Of a DNA stretch of 64,000 bases, positions 43,385 to 55,606 are shown piece by piece. Under the pieces are notes generated by a model. The model saw nothing but the letters and a program-made list of their open reading frames with translations, was not told the origin of the DNA and searched no databases. Source of the DNA: Carettochelys insculpta (lineage: Eukaryota > Chordata > Testudines > Carettochelyidae); NCBI RefSeq assembly GCF_033958435.1, contig NC_134137.1:177147501-177211500 (forward strand), given 5' to 3'. Position numbers and translations under genes: made by a program. How positions within the stretch are numbered: the first letter of the stretch is position 1; each line of letters opens with the position of its first letter.

Positions 43385-44535
43385 AAAAACCACTGAGCAG
43401 CAATTCCCATGGCTTCATTCCTGGGAGTCTTTTTCCATCCCTGCTGGAAAAAATACCTCTGCTTGTCCTGGGGCTCTTTCGTCTTTCCTAATAGACCTAA
43501 TTAGACTTGATCATCAGCAGGTTTAACTAAAACACTGCTAAAAATGCTTTCTGAGACGGGAGACTTTTCTACACTCGCACTTGGACTACTTCTAACAGCA
43601 AGTCAGTTAAAACTCCTGGGAATTTTTTGGCAAATTTTCCCACTGTAAACCTAGCTTTTGATGTTTTACAGTGGATAAATGCCCAAATATGCGCATACTC
43701 CCAAAAACCAGTTTTGAATTCTGGCCCACCGTTGGTCACTCAAAGCAGTCTCTCGGAAGAAAGAAAATAGTTATATCTTCAGATCTCTTAATCATCAACA
43801 TACTGCTTTCCGTCTTCTGCTTCAACTTTAGAGCAGCTGTTGAAACCCTTTAGTGCCTCTCTTCAAGCATTAAATAAATTAATGTGCCTTTCAATAGCTT
43901 CATACTTAGGCCAAAATTTTGAAACTTGAGCCCCTCAAACTGTTAGTTAGGCACCTAAAAAGAAGCAGTCTGGCTTTCAAAACTACTTGAGTACCTGGAG
44001 TTACTACTGACTTTACTGGGAATTTGGTTTGTTAAGCACTTTCGAAAATCAGGCTCTTTACATGCCTAAATAGAGTTTTAGGAACCAACCTTTAGGCACT
44101 CAAGTTTGGAAATGTTGGCCTTTTTCACTTTATTCACTGTATTTGGTCTTTTATATTGTACCACAGTTTGTACTAGCAGTCTTCCCCATTTCATTTTCCA
44201 CAGCCAATAAAGTACAATAATAAAAATATAACAATGACATGTCTTAGGCTATGTCTACACCACAGCATAAAGCCACTTTTAAGGCAGTAAGCTCAATGTT
44301 ACAATATGACTGTCTTCACTGAGAATACCATTGGGTGGATTTTAACAGGCTCTAAGGTCAACATTCTTGCATCAATCATCTGATGTGGCATAATGCCAAG
44401 TTCAAATTTAAAAGGTCAAATTAATGCTAGTGTGGAAACGGCGTTTCTTTAAATCAATTTTATTGGCCTCCAGAGGTATCTTAGAATGCCCAGAATGTGT
44501 ATATTCTGTCCTCTTTCACCTACCCTGCTCTCCAG

Positions 44536-44934
44536 GGCCACGGATACACTAGCAAGTTCTTTCCGAAAATCAAGCCCTTCTTCGACAGAACATGTGGTAC
44601 ATCCACACACAAAATACATTCTTCTGATCCAAAACCGAAAGAATGCTGTTCTTCTTCTAGAAGCCCTCTTCTGCTCCTTTTCAAAGCGTCTTTTGAATAA
44701 AAGCATGTGTACAGGCTCCGCGAGCCCTTTTTTCAAAAGAGCAGTCTCTGTGGTACCGGCTTTTTTTGACCCTTGGACTGTTCTTTTGAAAGAGCAGAGG
44801 CTGTGTGGGTGCTCTCTGTCAAAAGAGCAGATCGATGTTTTGATTGTTTTTTTTGTGTGCGGACACACTCATTTGAAAGAAGATCTTCTGGCAGATCATC
44901 TTTCAAAAGAGCGCTCTAAAGTGTAGATGCGGCC
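44536..44934. mobile_element. Harbinger-like MITE nested in 44247-47013
   Basis: Ends GGCCACGGATACACTAGCAA and, reverse-complemented, GGCCGCATCTACACTTTAGA; the triplet CAG flanks both sides (44533-44535, 44935-44937). The interior has 'ttcaaaagagcagtc'-type modules like 32588-33009. Confidence 0.75.
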
Positions 44935-46469
44935 CAGGTATGCGGGAAGTAGGAAACAGGAAGTCCAGCAATTTGAATACATTTCTTTATGATCAGCCTG
45001 GAGATTGCGTCCAGCCATGAAAAAGAGCCCCAGCATGTACCCATCAGCAGAGCCAGGTGGGCTAGCTCCAGCCCCACCACACCACATGGCAACTTTGCTG
45101 TGGGGACCAGAGAGCGGCACACCTGGCAGCAGCATGTCTTGCTCTGAGCAGGTGCGGGCCTCTTCCCTGCCCAGGATGTAGCAGGAGAGGCTGAGAACCT
45201 TCTTTTCTGTGCTTCACATGTGTATGGGGCAGCCCCCCACTCAAGGCACCGGGCGGTCGACAGTCTAGCCCCCACCAAAGCACACAGCTAGCTCCCGTGC
45301 CTGTCACCCCCCGCCGCACATCATGCAGCTGGCAGGCCAGCCCCCATCCCACAAAACCATATAGTGGCTGGGCTGTGGGGGTTGTGCTGGCAGACAGCGG
45401 CATGTCCTGCCCTGCGCAGAGTGAAGGCTTCTTCACTGTACAGGATTCAGTGGGAGAGGTGGAGAAACTTCTTTTCTGTGCTTCACATTTGTACGGGGCA
45501 GCCCCCTTCCCCCACAGGTGCCATGTGGCTGGTGGGCTGGCCCACACCCCACCACATGGCTAGCCCTCACCCCACCACACCAGGTGCCGGATGTGCAGTG
45601 CAGACCGTGCTTCCAGGCAGCATCATGTCCTGGCCTGCATGAGGCGAAGGCTTCTGAGCTTCACATTTTCTGGGGTTCTCCAAGTGCCGGGGGCTGGCTC
45701 CCATGGCAACAAATATTTTTGGGGGTCTCACTGGCCACTGAGAGGCAACACATGCGGGGGGTCCCCACCAGGAAGTATTTTCAGGGGCTGGAAGGTCCTT
45801 GTGGTGCAATACGCACCAGGGGAATCAGCTCCCCCAGTGGCACCTTTTTTGAGGGTTCCGCTGCATAAGAAACCTGCTGACGGCACCATGTCACCTGGTC
45901 CCTCAGCTTGCCCCTGCCAGCTAAGTTTTGTTGGGGGGATGGCCCCCAGTGGCACCTATGTTGGGGGCTGGCCCTCCCACCTAGATACACAACGGATAAA
46001 AAAATGTCAGTAGCTTACTGTGGGGCTGGCCTCACAAAGGGCAGCATGAATTTTCTGGGCACATACATAGTAACACATGGGACTGACGGTTCCCTGATGT
46101 GCTAGTTGGCTGATTAGGTAAAAGTTGTACCTAAAGGGAAAAAGAATTAACTGATGTGCACCTGACAGAATACTGCCTTCAGTCAAAATGAAAGGTGTTC
46201 TTTCGCCAGGGGATAAGTAGCTGAGTGACATGTTGACATGGCACAGGCAGCTGGGTGCTCCCAGAGCAAATTTGTGAAGGTTGCTTCAGCTTCGCAAGCC
46301 CCCCCACCTGTTTGGCTTTCTTTCCCTTGGGATTCCCTACTTTCCTTCTTTGTGAATAATACGAAGTCTTTCCCTATTCACATGGATCCAGATTCTTCCA
46401 GTGTTTGGTGTTCTTTCACAGGGGAAAACTAGCTGAGCAACCTGTTGGCATGGTTTAGTCAGCTGGGCG

Positions 46470-46755
46470 CTCTCAGGACACATTTGCTTAAAAGGTCTAT
46501 AATGCGTACGGCTCAAACAATTTCTCTCATCGGGGAAATAGACTTCTCAAAAATGGCCATTTGATTTCAGTGTGAGGGGAATGAGGGCAATGCAGTCTGG
46601 GAAGATGACGGGGTACTCTCAGGACACATATGGTTAAAAGGTTGGTAATGCGGATGACAAACAATTTCTCTCATCACGGAAAGAGACTTCTGCAAACTGG
46701 CCTTTTGTTTTCAGGATGAGGGAGATGAGAGCAATGTAGTGTGGGAATATGACAT
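46470..46755 (+). repeat. tandem duplication of ~145 bp
   Basis: The block beginning 'ctctcaggacacatttgctt' and including 'aaacaatttctctcatc' and 'tgagggcaatgcagt' occurs twice in direct succession (second copy from about 46615, 'ctctcaggacacatatggtt'). Confidence 0.75.
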
Positions 46756-47013
46756 CACACACTCACAACCACTTGTGGGGCATTTTTTCCCATAATGCAC
46801 CAGCAAAAAAAACCAGAATGCTACAGGGCTGAAGGAAAGGTGAGATAAGTTCCACAATGCACTGTTGCAACAGTTGAACTTTGGTGACTTAGTGGAGATG
46901 CCCTAAGTTGACTTTGTAGAGAGGTGTGGAAACTCAACTTCGACTTTGTAAAACCCAGTGTTACAAAGTAGACTTTAATAAATTTGACTTTATTTAGTTA
47001 TGTAGACGTAGCC

Positions 47014-50000
47014 TTCCCCTGGTTTGGGAATGGCTTTTACAGCTGGTTTAGCTATCGAGTGGGACAAGAGCGTCATGCATGGAAGGCTATACAGAGAAGC
47101 TGGCATTTCTTTGACTACCCTTAATATAGATTGTTTTGCTGATCACTACAGTTGCTGAGTCCAAAGAAAATCCATTTTCATTTGTCTCTAGAATGTTGTG
47201 GCACAAGATGGGTTTTTTCATATTTGTAATGTTATGCACAGATTTTGAAAGAATGTTATTATCGGTGCTTCTCTTGTGCCTGTATGTGCCAGTACTGAGT
47301 ACCAGGACCTTGGCATCCTCAGCTGCAGGAGCTACGTCTGGAGGGGCAGGGGTCCCCAGCAGCTCAGCCTCAGGGAACTGGCTGGGGCGCAGAGTCCAGC
47401 ACGCAGACAGTGGTGGCTCCTCTTTTTTCACAAAAAAAAAAAAATAGCACTGATTATTATAAAAAGGCTTGGTCCTTGGTAAAACTGTCTCATTATAATA
47501 CAGACCTCTTTTAACTGCTGACATCATTATTTTCAAACCCTGTAGAGTGAATGGGTGCAGATCTGACATAACTCATGAGTGACCATGTGTGATGCAATTA
47601 CAGGGTTGTGTTGCCTCATTCAGCTTTAGTTTTTACATTAGAAAAAAGGTTTTCCATTATGTGAACTGGAAGCACAATCATTTTGTCAAACTTCTTTAAA
47701 TAATTACTAAAGTCAATAGGAATTCCATGTTTGCGCATTTTTTCAGTGAAGAATTGTTAAACTGGATTTTAAGAAAATGTTTGTATTCCATTTGGGGAAA
47801 AAGTATTCTACTCTCATTTTTTTCTGGCTGCAAGTGAGTTTTTTAGATCATTTGGTCAGAATTACTTGGGCACAGGTATTGAAAGTAGGACCACAATAAT
47901 CATGTTCTTCTTAATCTTCTGCCTTCTCTGATTTTACTACATTCTAGATTTAAGTAAAGGATTCAATCCTACAAGTAGGATGAATTTTAGAACTTTGAAG
48001 GACCACATTATTCCATTAAATGAGCTTCTCCCGCACTAAAGATTTATAAAACCAATAGAATTATGATACAAGCCCAAAAATATTGTAAAGTGTATATATA
48101 TATATATTCGAAAAGAAGATAAAAATGTAATATTGACCTCCAGGCAAAGTAAATGTAGGCCACAGAATTCTATAAAATGTATATTTATTATAAAACAGAT
48201 ATTTTCTTCTTCACATATAAATACATGTTTTATCATCCATTACTGCAGCTATCATACATCACAGACCACATACCACAATCTTAACCTCAATTCACCCTTA
48301 TCCACAAAACTGTTTACCCAAATAGTATTGGCTGTGGAGGTTTAGTATATTTTTGTACTGTGCTGGGAGAGAGAGTTTCAAAGACTGGCACACATACTGA
48401 ACAAAATTAAGTACATATTCGATACTTTTTGGTCACCATAATAGTAAGATGTATGTCTCTGGGTGGAGGAGAAAGAAGCTATGTACTGTTAGACAGCCTA
48501 ACCCTTAATTTTCCTGCTTTTGTGGGTTTTGTTGAGTATATTTTGTGTGTAGCAATTCTAACTGCTTCATAATTTGTAATTCTGTAAGTCTTTTTCAATG
48601 TTTAAACAAGAGGGGGCAATCCCAGTGCAACTGCTGATGGAGAATTCAGCAGCAGCAACACATGAATCCTGATATGCCAGCAGCTGCACAAAACCCCTTC
48701 TCTGTTAAGTGCACTGCACCTAAATCTCTTCCCATCTGGAGAATAAAATCTGACAGAAAAGTATAGCTCCCAAAGGCTAACGTTTTGTGTGTAGGTTGTT
48801 AAGTTGATGCATATCTAAACTATCATGCTTATGAGCAAACATGGAGTTTATCTATGAGCAATCATTGCAATCATAAACTTTCAGCTATGATAAACAAAAG
48901 CTAAAATGTTATCTGAAATCAAGTTTTCTTTCACCCCAAAAATACACATTGCACCCAATCTATTGAGAATACAGCTCCCTTATCACAGTTTGGATAGATG
49001 GACATTACTTTTAAAGGGATCAGTCAACAACATATGATTGCATTGTCAAGGACAAATTTAGATTTCAAAGATTTTCCATTCAAAAGTGTACCAAAAAGAA
49101 ACAAATAAAGTAGTAACAGAAAATTGAAAGGGCATAAAACTTAACAATACAAAATTTTGTACAGTCAACATGCTTTTAGGAAAAAAAAAAACAAATTTTT
49201 TTATGTTGTTATAAGCCCATTTCAGAACATATCCCTAACCTATGGAGCAGCAACCAGAAGCTCCCGTAAGTGGTATGAAATTTGAGGTATCCTTGTATGG
49301 ATAGCCACAAATTTAGGATAAGCTTTTTGCTATCAAATGCAAAAATTTCATGTCTGACACCTAGAAACCAGAATTAATTAATTATTTTAAAATTGTGAAG
49401 ATGACAGATTATCCACAATGACAATAACACAAACTTTGTACAATATAATTCACTTATTTAGATGACTAGTTTAAACCCATGCTCTTTCCGCAGAACTAAG
49501 ACTTTCCCATTTCTAGCCATTTGCCTAGAATGACTAATGCAAAAACACATCTGAGATCGGACACATACTTTATATCTGCCATACATAAAAATGTGCAATT
49601 TTCCTTAACATGTGGCCTGTACAACATGATACCTTTGTTACTCGTGTAAACCGTTTCTTGGGTTTTAACTCTTTCTTTCATATACCTAAATATTATGTAC
49701 CCTGGAATTTGTACTAATTTAGCATCAGTGATAATTATTAAACATGTTCTATTTATTAAAAAAAAAAGAAAATTTAAATTGCAAAGTCAAAAATTCAAAA
49801 TCGAGGAAATGTCAGAATTAAGGTTCTCTGCAACCTAAATTTGGCATGCCCCCCCTTGTACTTACTATGCATGTGTATACGGTCTTTAATTACATGATCA
49901 CATGCTTTTTTCTACATGATCCCTGACTCATTCAATGCTGAGAATTGATGGCACACACTGAGTGGCTGTTCAATACTTCTTTTTATTCTCTAGGTTTTGG

Positions 50001-50050
50001 GCACGTTCAGTGTGTGGCCCTAGTCTGTATGTCTGCATATCATCCAAATC
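47014..50050. other. mostly AT-rich sequence, nothing definite
   Basis: A small GC-rich insert with an A-run (about 47280-47445) may be a decayed retroelement tail; a (TA)n run lies near 48090-48107. The 160-codon minus frame at 47569-47087 shows no domain. Confidence 0.35.
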
Positions 50051-50054
50051 GCGA

Positions 50055-50770
50055 ACTGTTTGTAGATACTCATCATTTATTAAGGCAGAAGGGACCACTG
50101 TGGTCATCTAACTTGACTTCCTGTATACCATTGGCCAAAGGACTTTCCTGAATTAATTCCCATTTCAGGTAGCGTGTATCTGTTAGAAAAACATCCACTA
50201 CACTCACAATTAAAAATGTATGCCTTATTTCTAGTCTGAATTTGGCTACCTTCAATTTCCAGGCATTGGATCTTGTTATACCCTTTGTTAAAGAGCTCTG
50301 TATTATCAAATTAATCTTCCCCTTACACATACTTACAGACTCTGATCAAGTCACCCCTCAACCTTCTCTTTGTTAAACTAAATAGATTGAGTTACTTGAG
50401 CCTTTCACTATGAGCATGTTTTCCAATCCTTTAATCATTCTCACGCCTTTCTTTAAACCCCCTCCAATTTTTCAGCATCCTTCTGACAAAACCAAACACT
50501 GTATTCCAGTATGGGTTGCACCAGCAGCAAATACAGAGGTAATATAACCCCTCTACTCATAATCAGTATTGTCTCGTTTGTTTATGTATCCAATGGTCAC
50601 ATTAGTCCTTTGAGCTAGAGCATCACATTAGGAGCTCATCTTAGGCTGATTATCCACCAGGACCCCCAAGTCCTTTCCAGTGTCACTGGTTCTCAGAAAA
50701 GTCCCCATCCTATCCGTGTGACCTGCATTCTTTGTTCCAAAATGTGACTTCTGCTTCTGTTAAGATATGT
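50055..50770 (-). mobile_element. CR1 LINE 3' region, old copy
   Basis: Read on the plus strand it carries CR1 3'-region phrases in reverse orientation: 'ttaaggcagaagggaccact', 'atcaagtcacccctcaacct', 'ttctctttgttaaactaaat', 'gtattccagtatggg' and 'gattatccaccaggaccccc'. These belong to the C-terminal RT coding part and 3' UTR of a CR1/L3-type element. Frames are broken; it is a different subfamily from 52533 and 55607. Confidence 0.75.
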
Positions 50771-51367
50771 AATTATTTGATTATGAACATAATTTTAGAG
50801 TATTTCAAATTAAAATGATAACTTCACTCTTAAATCTCTGAATTACGTCTACTCTTTTTACTGTATCTTGACTAACACTTAAGGGCAATAGCTTTATTTA
50901 GATTACCACAATGAATCAGCACCATCATTTGAAAGAAGAGCAAGGCAGGGAGTTACTGTCTTGAGGGAAAAAATAGTTACTGGCTTATATCAGTATATTG
51001 TTTTAAAAATTATTGTATAATTAATAGACATGAAAATTACTTTCTGTTTGCACGAAAAAACACGAGTCAGATTTTCACAGGATGGACAATTTCACTAACA
51101 TGTGTCCCCTTTTAGAACTTTCTTCCTAGTAAGTCTGGACTACTACCACCACATCAATTAATGAAATTACTGATTGGTATAGCAGGCTATAATCCTCTGT
51201 GTGGACCAGCCAGGAGAGGAGTGTGAGACACACCTTGCCAAAACATTTCACAGGTATTTGCTGACACTGCAGGAATGCTCAGAACCAGGAAATCTGGGTC
51301 ATAGTCCAGTTTCTAGCGGTGAGCATGCCCCTTTACAGACATTTCTTTCCACTCCCTTGCACAAAAA

Positions 51368-52215
51368 GGCTGTGGCTACACTGCAGCCTTTTTCTGAAAT
51401 GAGATATTTCAGAACTGTTATTGTTAATATCTTATTTCAAAATAACACGTCCACACAAAGCCTATTTTGAAATAACACTTAGCTATTTCAAAATAGAGCG
51501 TCCACACTTATTGGACACTGAAATGGATCTAAGCCTACCTGGAAGCAGTTCTGGCTGTTGCTTCTTGCTGCTGCTGCTTGAGGCTATCTGAGGCTTGTGC
51601 TTAAAGAGACTCCCCCCTGTCCTCCCCAGACAGCTGTTTCTCAGGTTTCCCAATCACTTGCGTACCTCTCTGAGGGATGGCGAAGCACTGCCACCGTCAG
51701 CTCTGGTTGCTGTGCTTAAGGACACCACAGCACTTCCTGCCACAGAGGGGCAGCTGGCCCTTCTTGCTGCTTCTGTCTGGGACCACGGAGCACTTGCTCC
51801 AGTCTGACTCCCAGGTCACACAGCAACCTCACCCTAGGCCCATGTGAGAGACCCTACTAGGACAACTGCAGGAGCTGATTCACCACCTGGAAGCCACCCA
51901 CCAGGGACCAGAGCCTGTGCCCTGCTGCATCTGGCATCTGGATACCCTTGTGGACTAATGGGACCATGTCGTCCTGGAGTGCTGGGAAGGCCAGCAATGG
52001 CTCCACAACATCCGTGTGAAGAAGACCACCTTCCTCGAGCTCTGTGAGTGGCTCGCCCATGCCTTGTAGCAACAGGACACACACTTGAGACCCACCATCC
52101 CCTCTCCAGAAGCAGGTTACCATCACCTCTGGAAACTTGCCACGCTGGACAACTACCAATCCTTGGGGAACCAGTTCAGCATGGGGAAGTTGACCATCAG
52201 AGTCCTGCTCATGCA
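51368..52215 (+). mobile_element. Harbinger relic, left end plus transposase N-part
   Basis: The left end GGCTGTGGCTACACTGCAGC is followed by 'ttatttcaaaataacac' modules like subterminal Harbinger sequence and then by a transposase exon-1 remnant. No right end is visible; the sequence after 52215 is unrelated and a CR1 copy starts at 52533. Confidence 0.55.
51850..52215 (+). pseudogene. Harbinger transposase exon-1 remnant
   Basis: Reading across frame breaks gives WLHNIRVKKTTFLELCEWL, a stop, and WKLATLDNYQSLGNQFSMGK, clearly homologous to WLRNFRMSRQTFMELCQWL and WKLATPDSYRSVGQQFGVGK of the 23013-24395 transposase. It ends at 'ctcatgcag', where exon 1 ends in the intact copy. The DDE exon is absent. 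Divergence and stops mark it as an old copy of a different subfamily. Confidence 0.7.
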
Positions 52216-52532
52216 GGGATGGCATCTCTGGAGAACAGGGGGGTAGGTGCGAGCCCCCCCAAGAGGGTTCCCAGAATTTGTCTTTGCCTTTTCCTGCTCC
52301 TCACTCCTGAATTCCAGTGAGGCTGCTCATTTCCTTCTCACCAGCACTAGCAGATGCACAGGAAAGACAGTCTCCCTGGTCGCAATTTGGGTGCCTAGCA
52401 CCACAGTGACTCCTGCTTCCAGAAGAAACAGTTGCAGAAAAAATGTCTCCTAGCTACTCTAGCCTGGAGTTAGCCTGGCAAAAACAAAATCTTTGGGAAA
52501 TGATGCTGTCAGACTTTAAGAAGGCCGCCAAC

Positions 52533-53292
52533 TCTGAACATAAGAACGGACAGACCAGGTTGTACTAAAGGTCCATCAAGCCCAGCATCCTTTCCCCCGC
52601 CAATGGCCAATGAGAGGTACCCTGAAGAGAATGAACAGAACAGGGAAATCATCAAATGATCCAGCCCCTGTCACCCACGCCCAGCTTCAGACAAACAGAG
52701 GCTAGTCTGAAGCGCCATTCCTAAACATCATGGCTAACAGCTGTTGATGTTCCTATACTCCATGTGTTTATCTAGTTCTTTTCTGAACCCTGTTAAAGGC
52801 CTGGTCTCCACAATGTCCTCTGGCAAGGAGTTCCAGAGACTGCCTGTGTATTGTGTGGAAAAAAAAATACTTCCTTTTGTTAATTTTAAACCTGCTACCC
52901 ATTAATTTCATTTGGTGGTCTCTAGTTCTTGTGTTATGGGAACAAATAAATAACTTTTCCTTATTTAGTTTCTCTACACCAGTCACGATTTTACAGACAT
53001 CTATCATATCCCCCTTTAGCATCCTCTTTTCTAAGCTGAAAAGTCCCAGGCTTTTTAATCTCTCATAAGGCAGCTGTTCCAAACCCCTAATAAGGTTTGT
53101 TGCCCTTTTCTGAATTTTTTCCAATACGAAGATATCTTTTTTGAGATGAGGTGACCAAGTCTGCATACAGTATTCTAGATGCGGGTATGCCGTGAATTCA
53201 TATAAAGGCAATAAGATATTCCCTGTCTTATTCTCTGTTCCTTTTAAAATTATTCCTAATATTTTGTTTGCTTTTTCTGACTGCTGCTGCAC
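52533..53292 (-). mobile_element. CR1 LINE, 5'-truncated
   Basis: The minus-strand frame 53292-52768 encodes the CR1 RT C-terminus: NKILGIILKGTENKTGNILL, then [40 protein letters not shown] and [18 protein letters not shown], with lesions near the end. The 3' UTR to the left ends 'atgttc', the CR1-style terminus. It abuts the Harbinger relic starting at 53302. Confidence 0.85.
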
Positions 53293-53799
53293 ACTGAGTA
53301 GAGCTGTGTCTACACGTCCATGAAATGTCGAAATATGTGGTCCTATTTTGAAAGAACGTGAGGAGCATCTACACGTGCAACACCTTCTTTTGAAAGAAAA
53401 TCGAAAGAACGGGGGGCAGAAGTCGAAATCCGAACCCCGATACCATATCAGGAAGATCGTCCCCTTTCAAAAAAACTAAATTGAACGAGCACATGTATAG
53501 GTGCTCCACAGTCTGCTGTTTCGAAAGAGGGGTCTGCTATAGTGCCAGTCAGTTGGAGCACGGGGCCACGCCAGCCAGCAGCAGCGGGGTTCTATGACCC
53601 CTGCGTATGGCTGCTTTAAAGCAGCACGCACGTAGGAACCCCGTGGCATGCTAGGAGCAGCCCCAGCATGAGCTCCAGCAGCACGCCCTCTGCAAAGCCT
53701 GGGAGCAGCAGCAGGCACCAATGGCCAGTAGCCAGCCCCCCGTGGGAGCCCCAGGGTCCCCCCTCCGAGCTCTTGCAGGGCTCCCAGGGTTCCAGGGGA

Positions 53800-54562
53800 A
53801 AGGAAAAAAAAACAGGCCCCTTCCTGGATCGAGCGGGAGCTGAGGGACCTCCTGGGCCCCTGGAAAGAGGAGGAGGTCCTCCATGAAACGGGGATGAAGC
53901 GGCGAAATGCCGCAGCATTTGCCCACCCGGCTCGGGGCCTCCTTGCAAGGGGCTACCCAAAGCATACTGCTGAGCAAGTGTGCTTGAAAGTTAAAGAACT
54001 TCGGCAGGGCTATGCCCAGGCCTGGGACCAGACTGGCTGCTCAGGGGCAGCTCCAGCCACCTGCCCCTATTTCCAGGAGCTCTGGGGCATCCTGGGGCCC
54101 CAGGTCAGCTCCCAAACCCTGGCTGTCCTGGATACAGCTATGGATGAGCCGCAGCTGGAGGCAGAGGAGCAGCCCAGACCGGGGACCCAGGAGGCCGAGG
54201 GCGCCACCAAGTGGTTGAGTGAGGAGGGAGACCTCACCATATATATCCCCTCCTGTTCATCCAGCCAGGCACCAGGAGCTGGGCATGCCCAGATGCTGCT
54301 AAGGGAGTCTCTGGTGTGTACACAGAAGGGCATGCATCCAGTCTGTGGGCTGGGGGCGATGCACCGGCCAGCCAGCCGCACAAAGGACCAGTGGTCCCGG
54401 GCCACACACGTCCCGGCCTGGCGTGGTATGTGGCACCCCATGGCTGTTTGCCAGCGATGGCCCTGCCTACCCACTGCCTGTCCCCCGCCCACTGCCTGCC
54501 TGCCTCCTGTAGCCAGGGGTTCCCCTTGCCCCAGCCCCCGAACCCACCCATGGGGGGTATGA
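53800..54562 (+). pseudogene. Harbinger Myb/SANT exon in the deletion derivative
   Basis: An open frame encodes SWIERELRDLLGPWKEEEVL, MKRRNAAAFAHPARGLLARG and CLKVKELRQGYAQAWDQTG, aligning throughout with the trihelix domain of the 24913-26810 protein, including the TCPYFQELWGILG block. The DNA-binding residues look retained although the region after about 54300 is not homologous. It may still make a DNA-binding protein, or be a relic. Confidence 0.65.
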
Positions 54563-54577
54563 AACATGGGCCTGACT

Positions 54578-54960
54578 TACTTCCATGAATACGGCCCCGA
54601 AGGTGGCCTTGCCTACCCTGAACTGTTGTCCCATGGAGCAGTAGAAGTCTGGGGTGGCCAATTTCCAGATGGCAATTACAACCCGTTTCTCGAGAGTGAG
54701 GGTGGGCTGCATGTAGTTGTCCTGGTGCTGGAGTGTGGGACGAGCCAGTGGCAGATCTTGTCAAAGCTCTGCCTCGACATGCAGAATTTCCGCAGCCACC
54801 TTTCCTCGCCCCACTCCCCCAGCATCAGGCGCTCCCACCAGTCGGTGCTGCTGGGGTGGTGTCCAGAGGCTGAAGGGTACCCAGCGGGGGGTGGCCCAGT
54901 GATGTCCTCGGCAGGGAGACCCCACGGCCCCAGAGGGGCTGCTCAGCCACCTCAGCAGCT
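54578..54960 (-). pseudogene. Harbinger transposase exon 1, DDE exon lost
   Basis: The minus strand reads STDWWERLMLGEWGEERWL and, after a one-base shift, LEKRVVIAIWKLATPDFY and GQQFRVGKATFGAVFME, ending at a conserved GTAAGT donor exactly where exon 1 of 23013-24395 ends. No exon 2 follows before the SANT exon. One frameshift is visible. Confidence 0.7.
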
Positions 54961-55606
54961 CTAGGGAGGCTGTGGCAATGGTGCACAGCAGTGTCAGGAA
55001 GCTCTCCAAGATGAGGGTCTGCTCATGCAGAAGCTGCTGCTGGGACTCCACCCTGGAGCATGAGTGGGCTCTGCCGGGCTGGGGACAGTTGGGCAGCACT
55101 CAGCTTATGCGGGATGGAGGGTGGAGGGAGGAGCCTTTTAAGGGAGTGGCCGACTGCAGCCCTGGAAGGGCTGGTCGGCCATGGGACCCTTTCGAAGGAG
55201 TGCTTGGCCCCATGTGGATGCTCCCGTTCAAAAGAACGCAGCAGCCCTTTGAAAGGGCAGATTGACCCACTGATCTGCATTTAATGTGCGGTCATTCCCT
55301 TTTGAAATCTGCACTTTCGAGCACCCTCTTCCAATTTTTGCCCTTTTGAAGGGGTGCTTACATGTAGACCCGGCTTAGATGTTTTCAGAGAACCATCCAC
55401 AATGGCTTCAAGAGCCCTTTCATGTGGTAGTAGCGAATTTAGCCCTCATCATTTTACACATGTAGTTAGGATTATGTTATCCCATATACATTACTTCAAA
55501 TTTATCAACATTAAAAATTATCTGTCATTTTGTAGCCCAGTCACCTACTTCTGAGAGATCCTTTGAAGCTCTGCACAGTCTGCTTTGGACTTAACTATCT
55601 TGAGCA

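Larger units (their letters stand above)
44247..47013. mobile_element. large non-coding Harbinger-like element
   Basis: Left end GGCTATGTCTACACCACAGC after TTA; right end, reverse-complemented, GGCTACGTCTACATAACTAA before TTC. Subterminal sequences relate it to 20102-20417 and 27245-28254. The centre is GC-rich with two or three diverged ~290-bp units (45050-45650) sharing 'cttcttttctgtgcttcaca' and 'ggcagcccccc', and no transposase frame. A smaller MITE is inserted at 44536-44934 and a ~145-bp tandem duplication lies at 46470-46755. Confidence 0.6.
53302..55375 (-). mobile_element. Harbinger deletion derivative (2.07 kb, TAG duplication)
   Basis: Ends AGCTGTGTCTACACGTCCAT and, reverse-complemented, AGCCGGGTCTACATGTAAGC. 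The triplet TAG flanks both sides (53299-53301 and 55376-55378). Inside, gene order is the same as in 22655-27235 but inverted: transposase exon 1 leftwards (54960-54580) and the SANT exon rightwards (about 53800-54330). The catalytic exon of the transposase is missing, so it could move only with help from a complete element. Confidence 0.8.

Noticed and set aside
43900..44110. Possible ancient conserved repeat ('aggcacctaaa', 'cactttcgaaaatcaggct')
   Set aside because: Resembles amniote repeat consensus phrases but borders and class cannot be supported by eye.
46470..46755. CRISPR-like direct repeats
   Set aside because: Only two long adjacent copies, no spacers, in vertebrate DNA; a tandem duplication inside a transposon.
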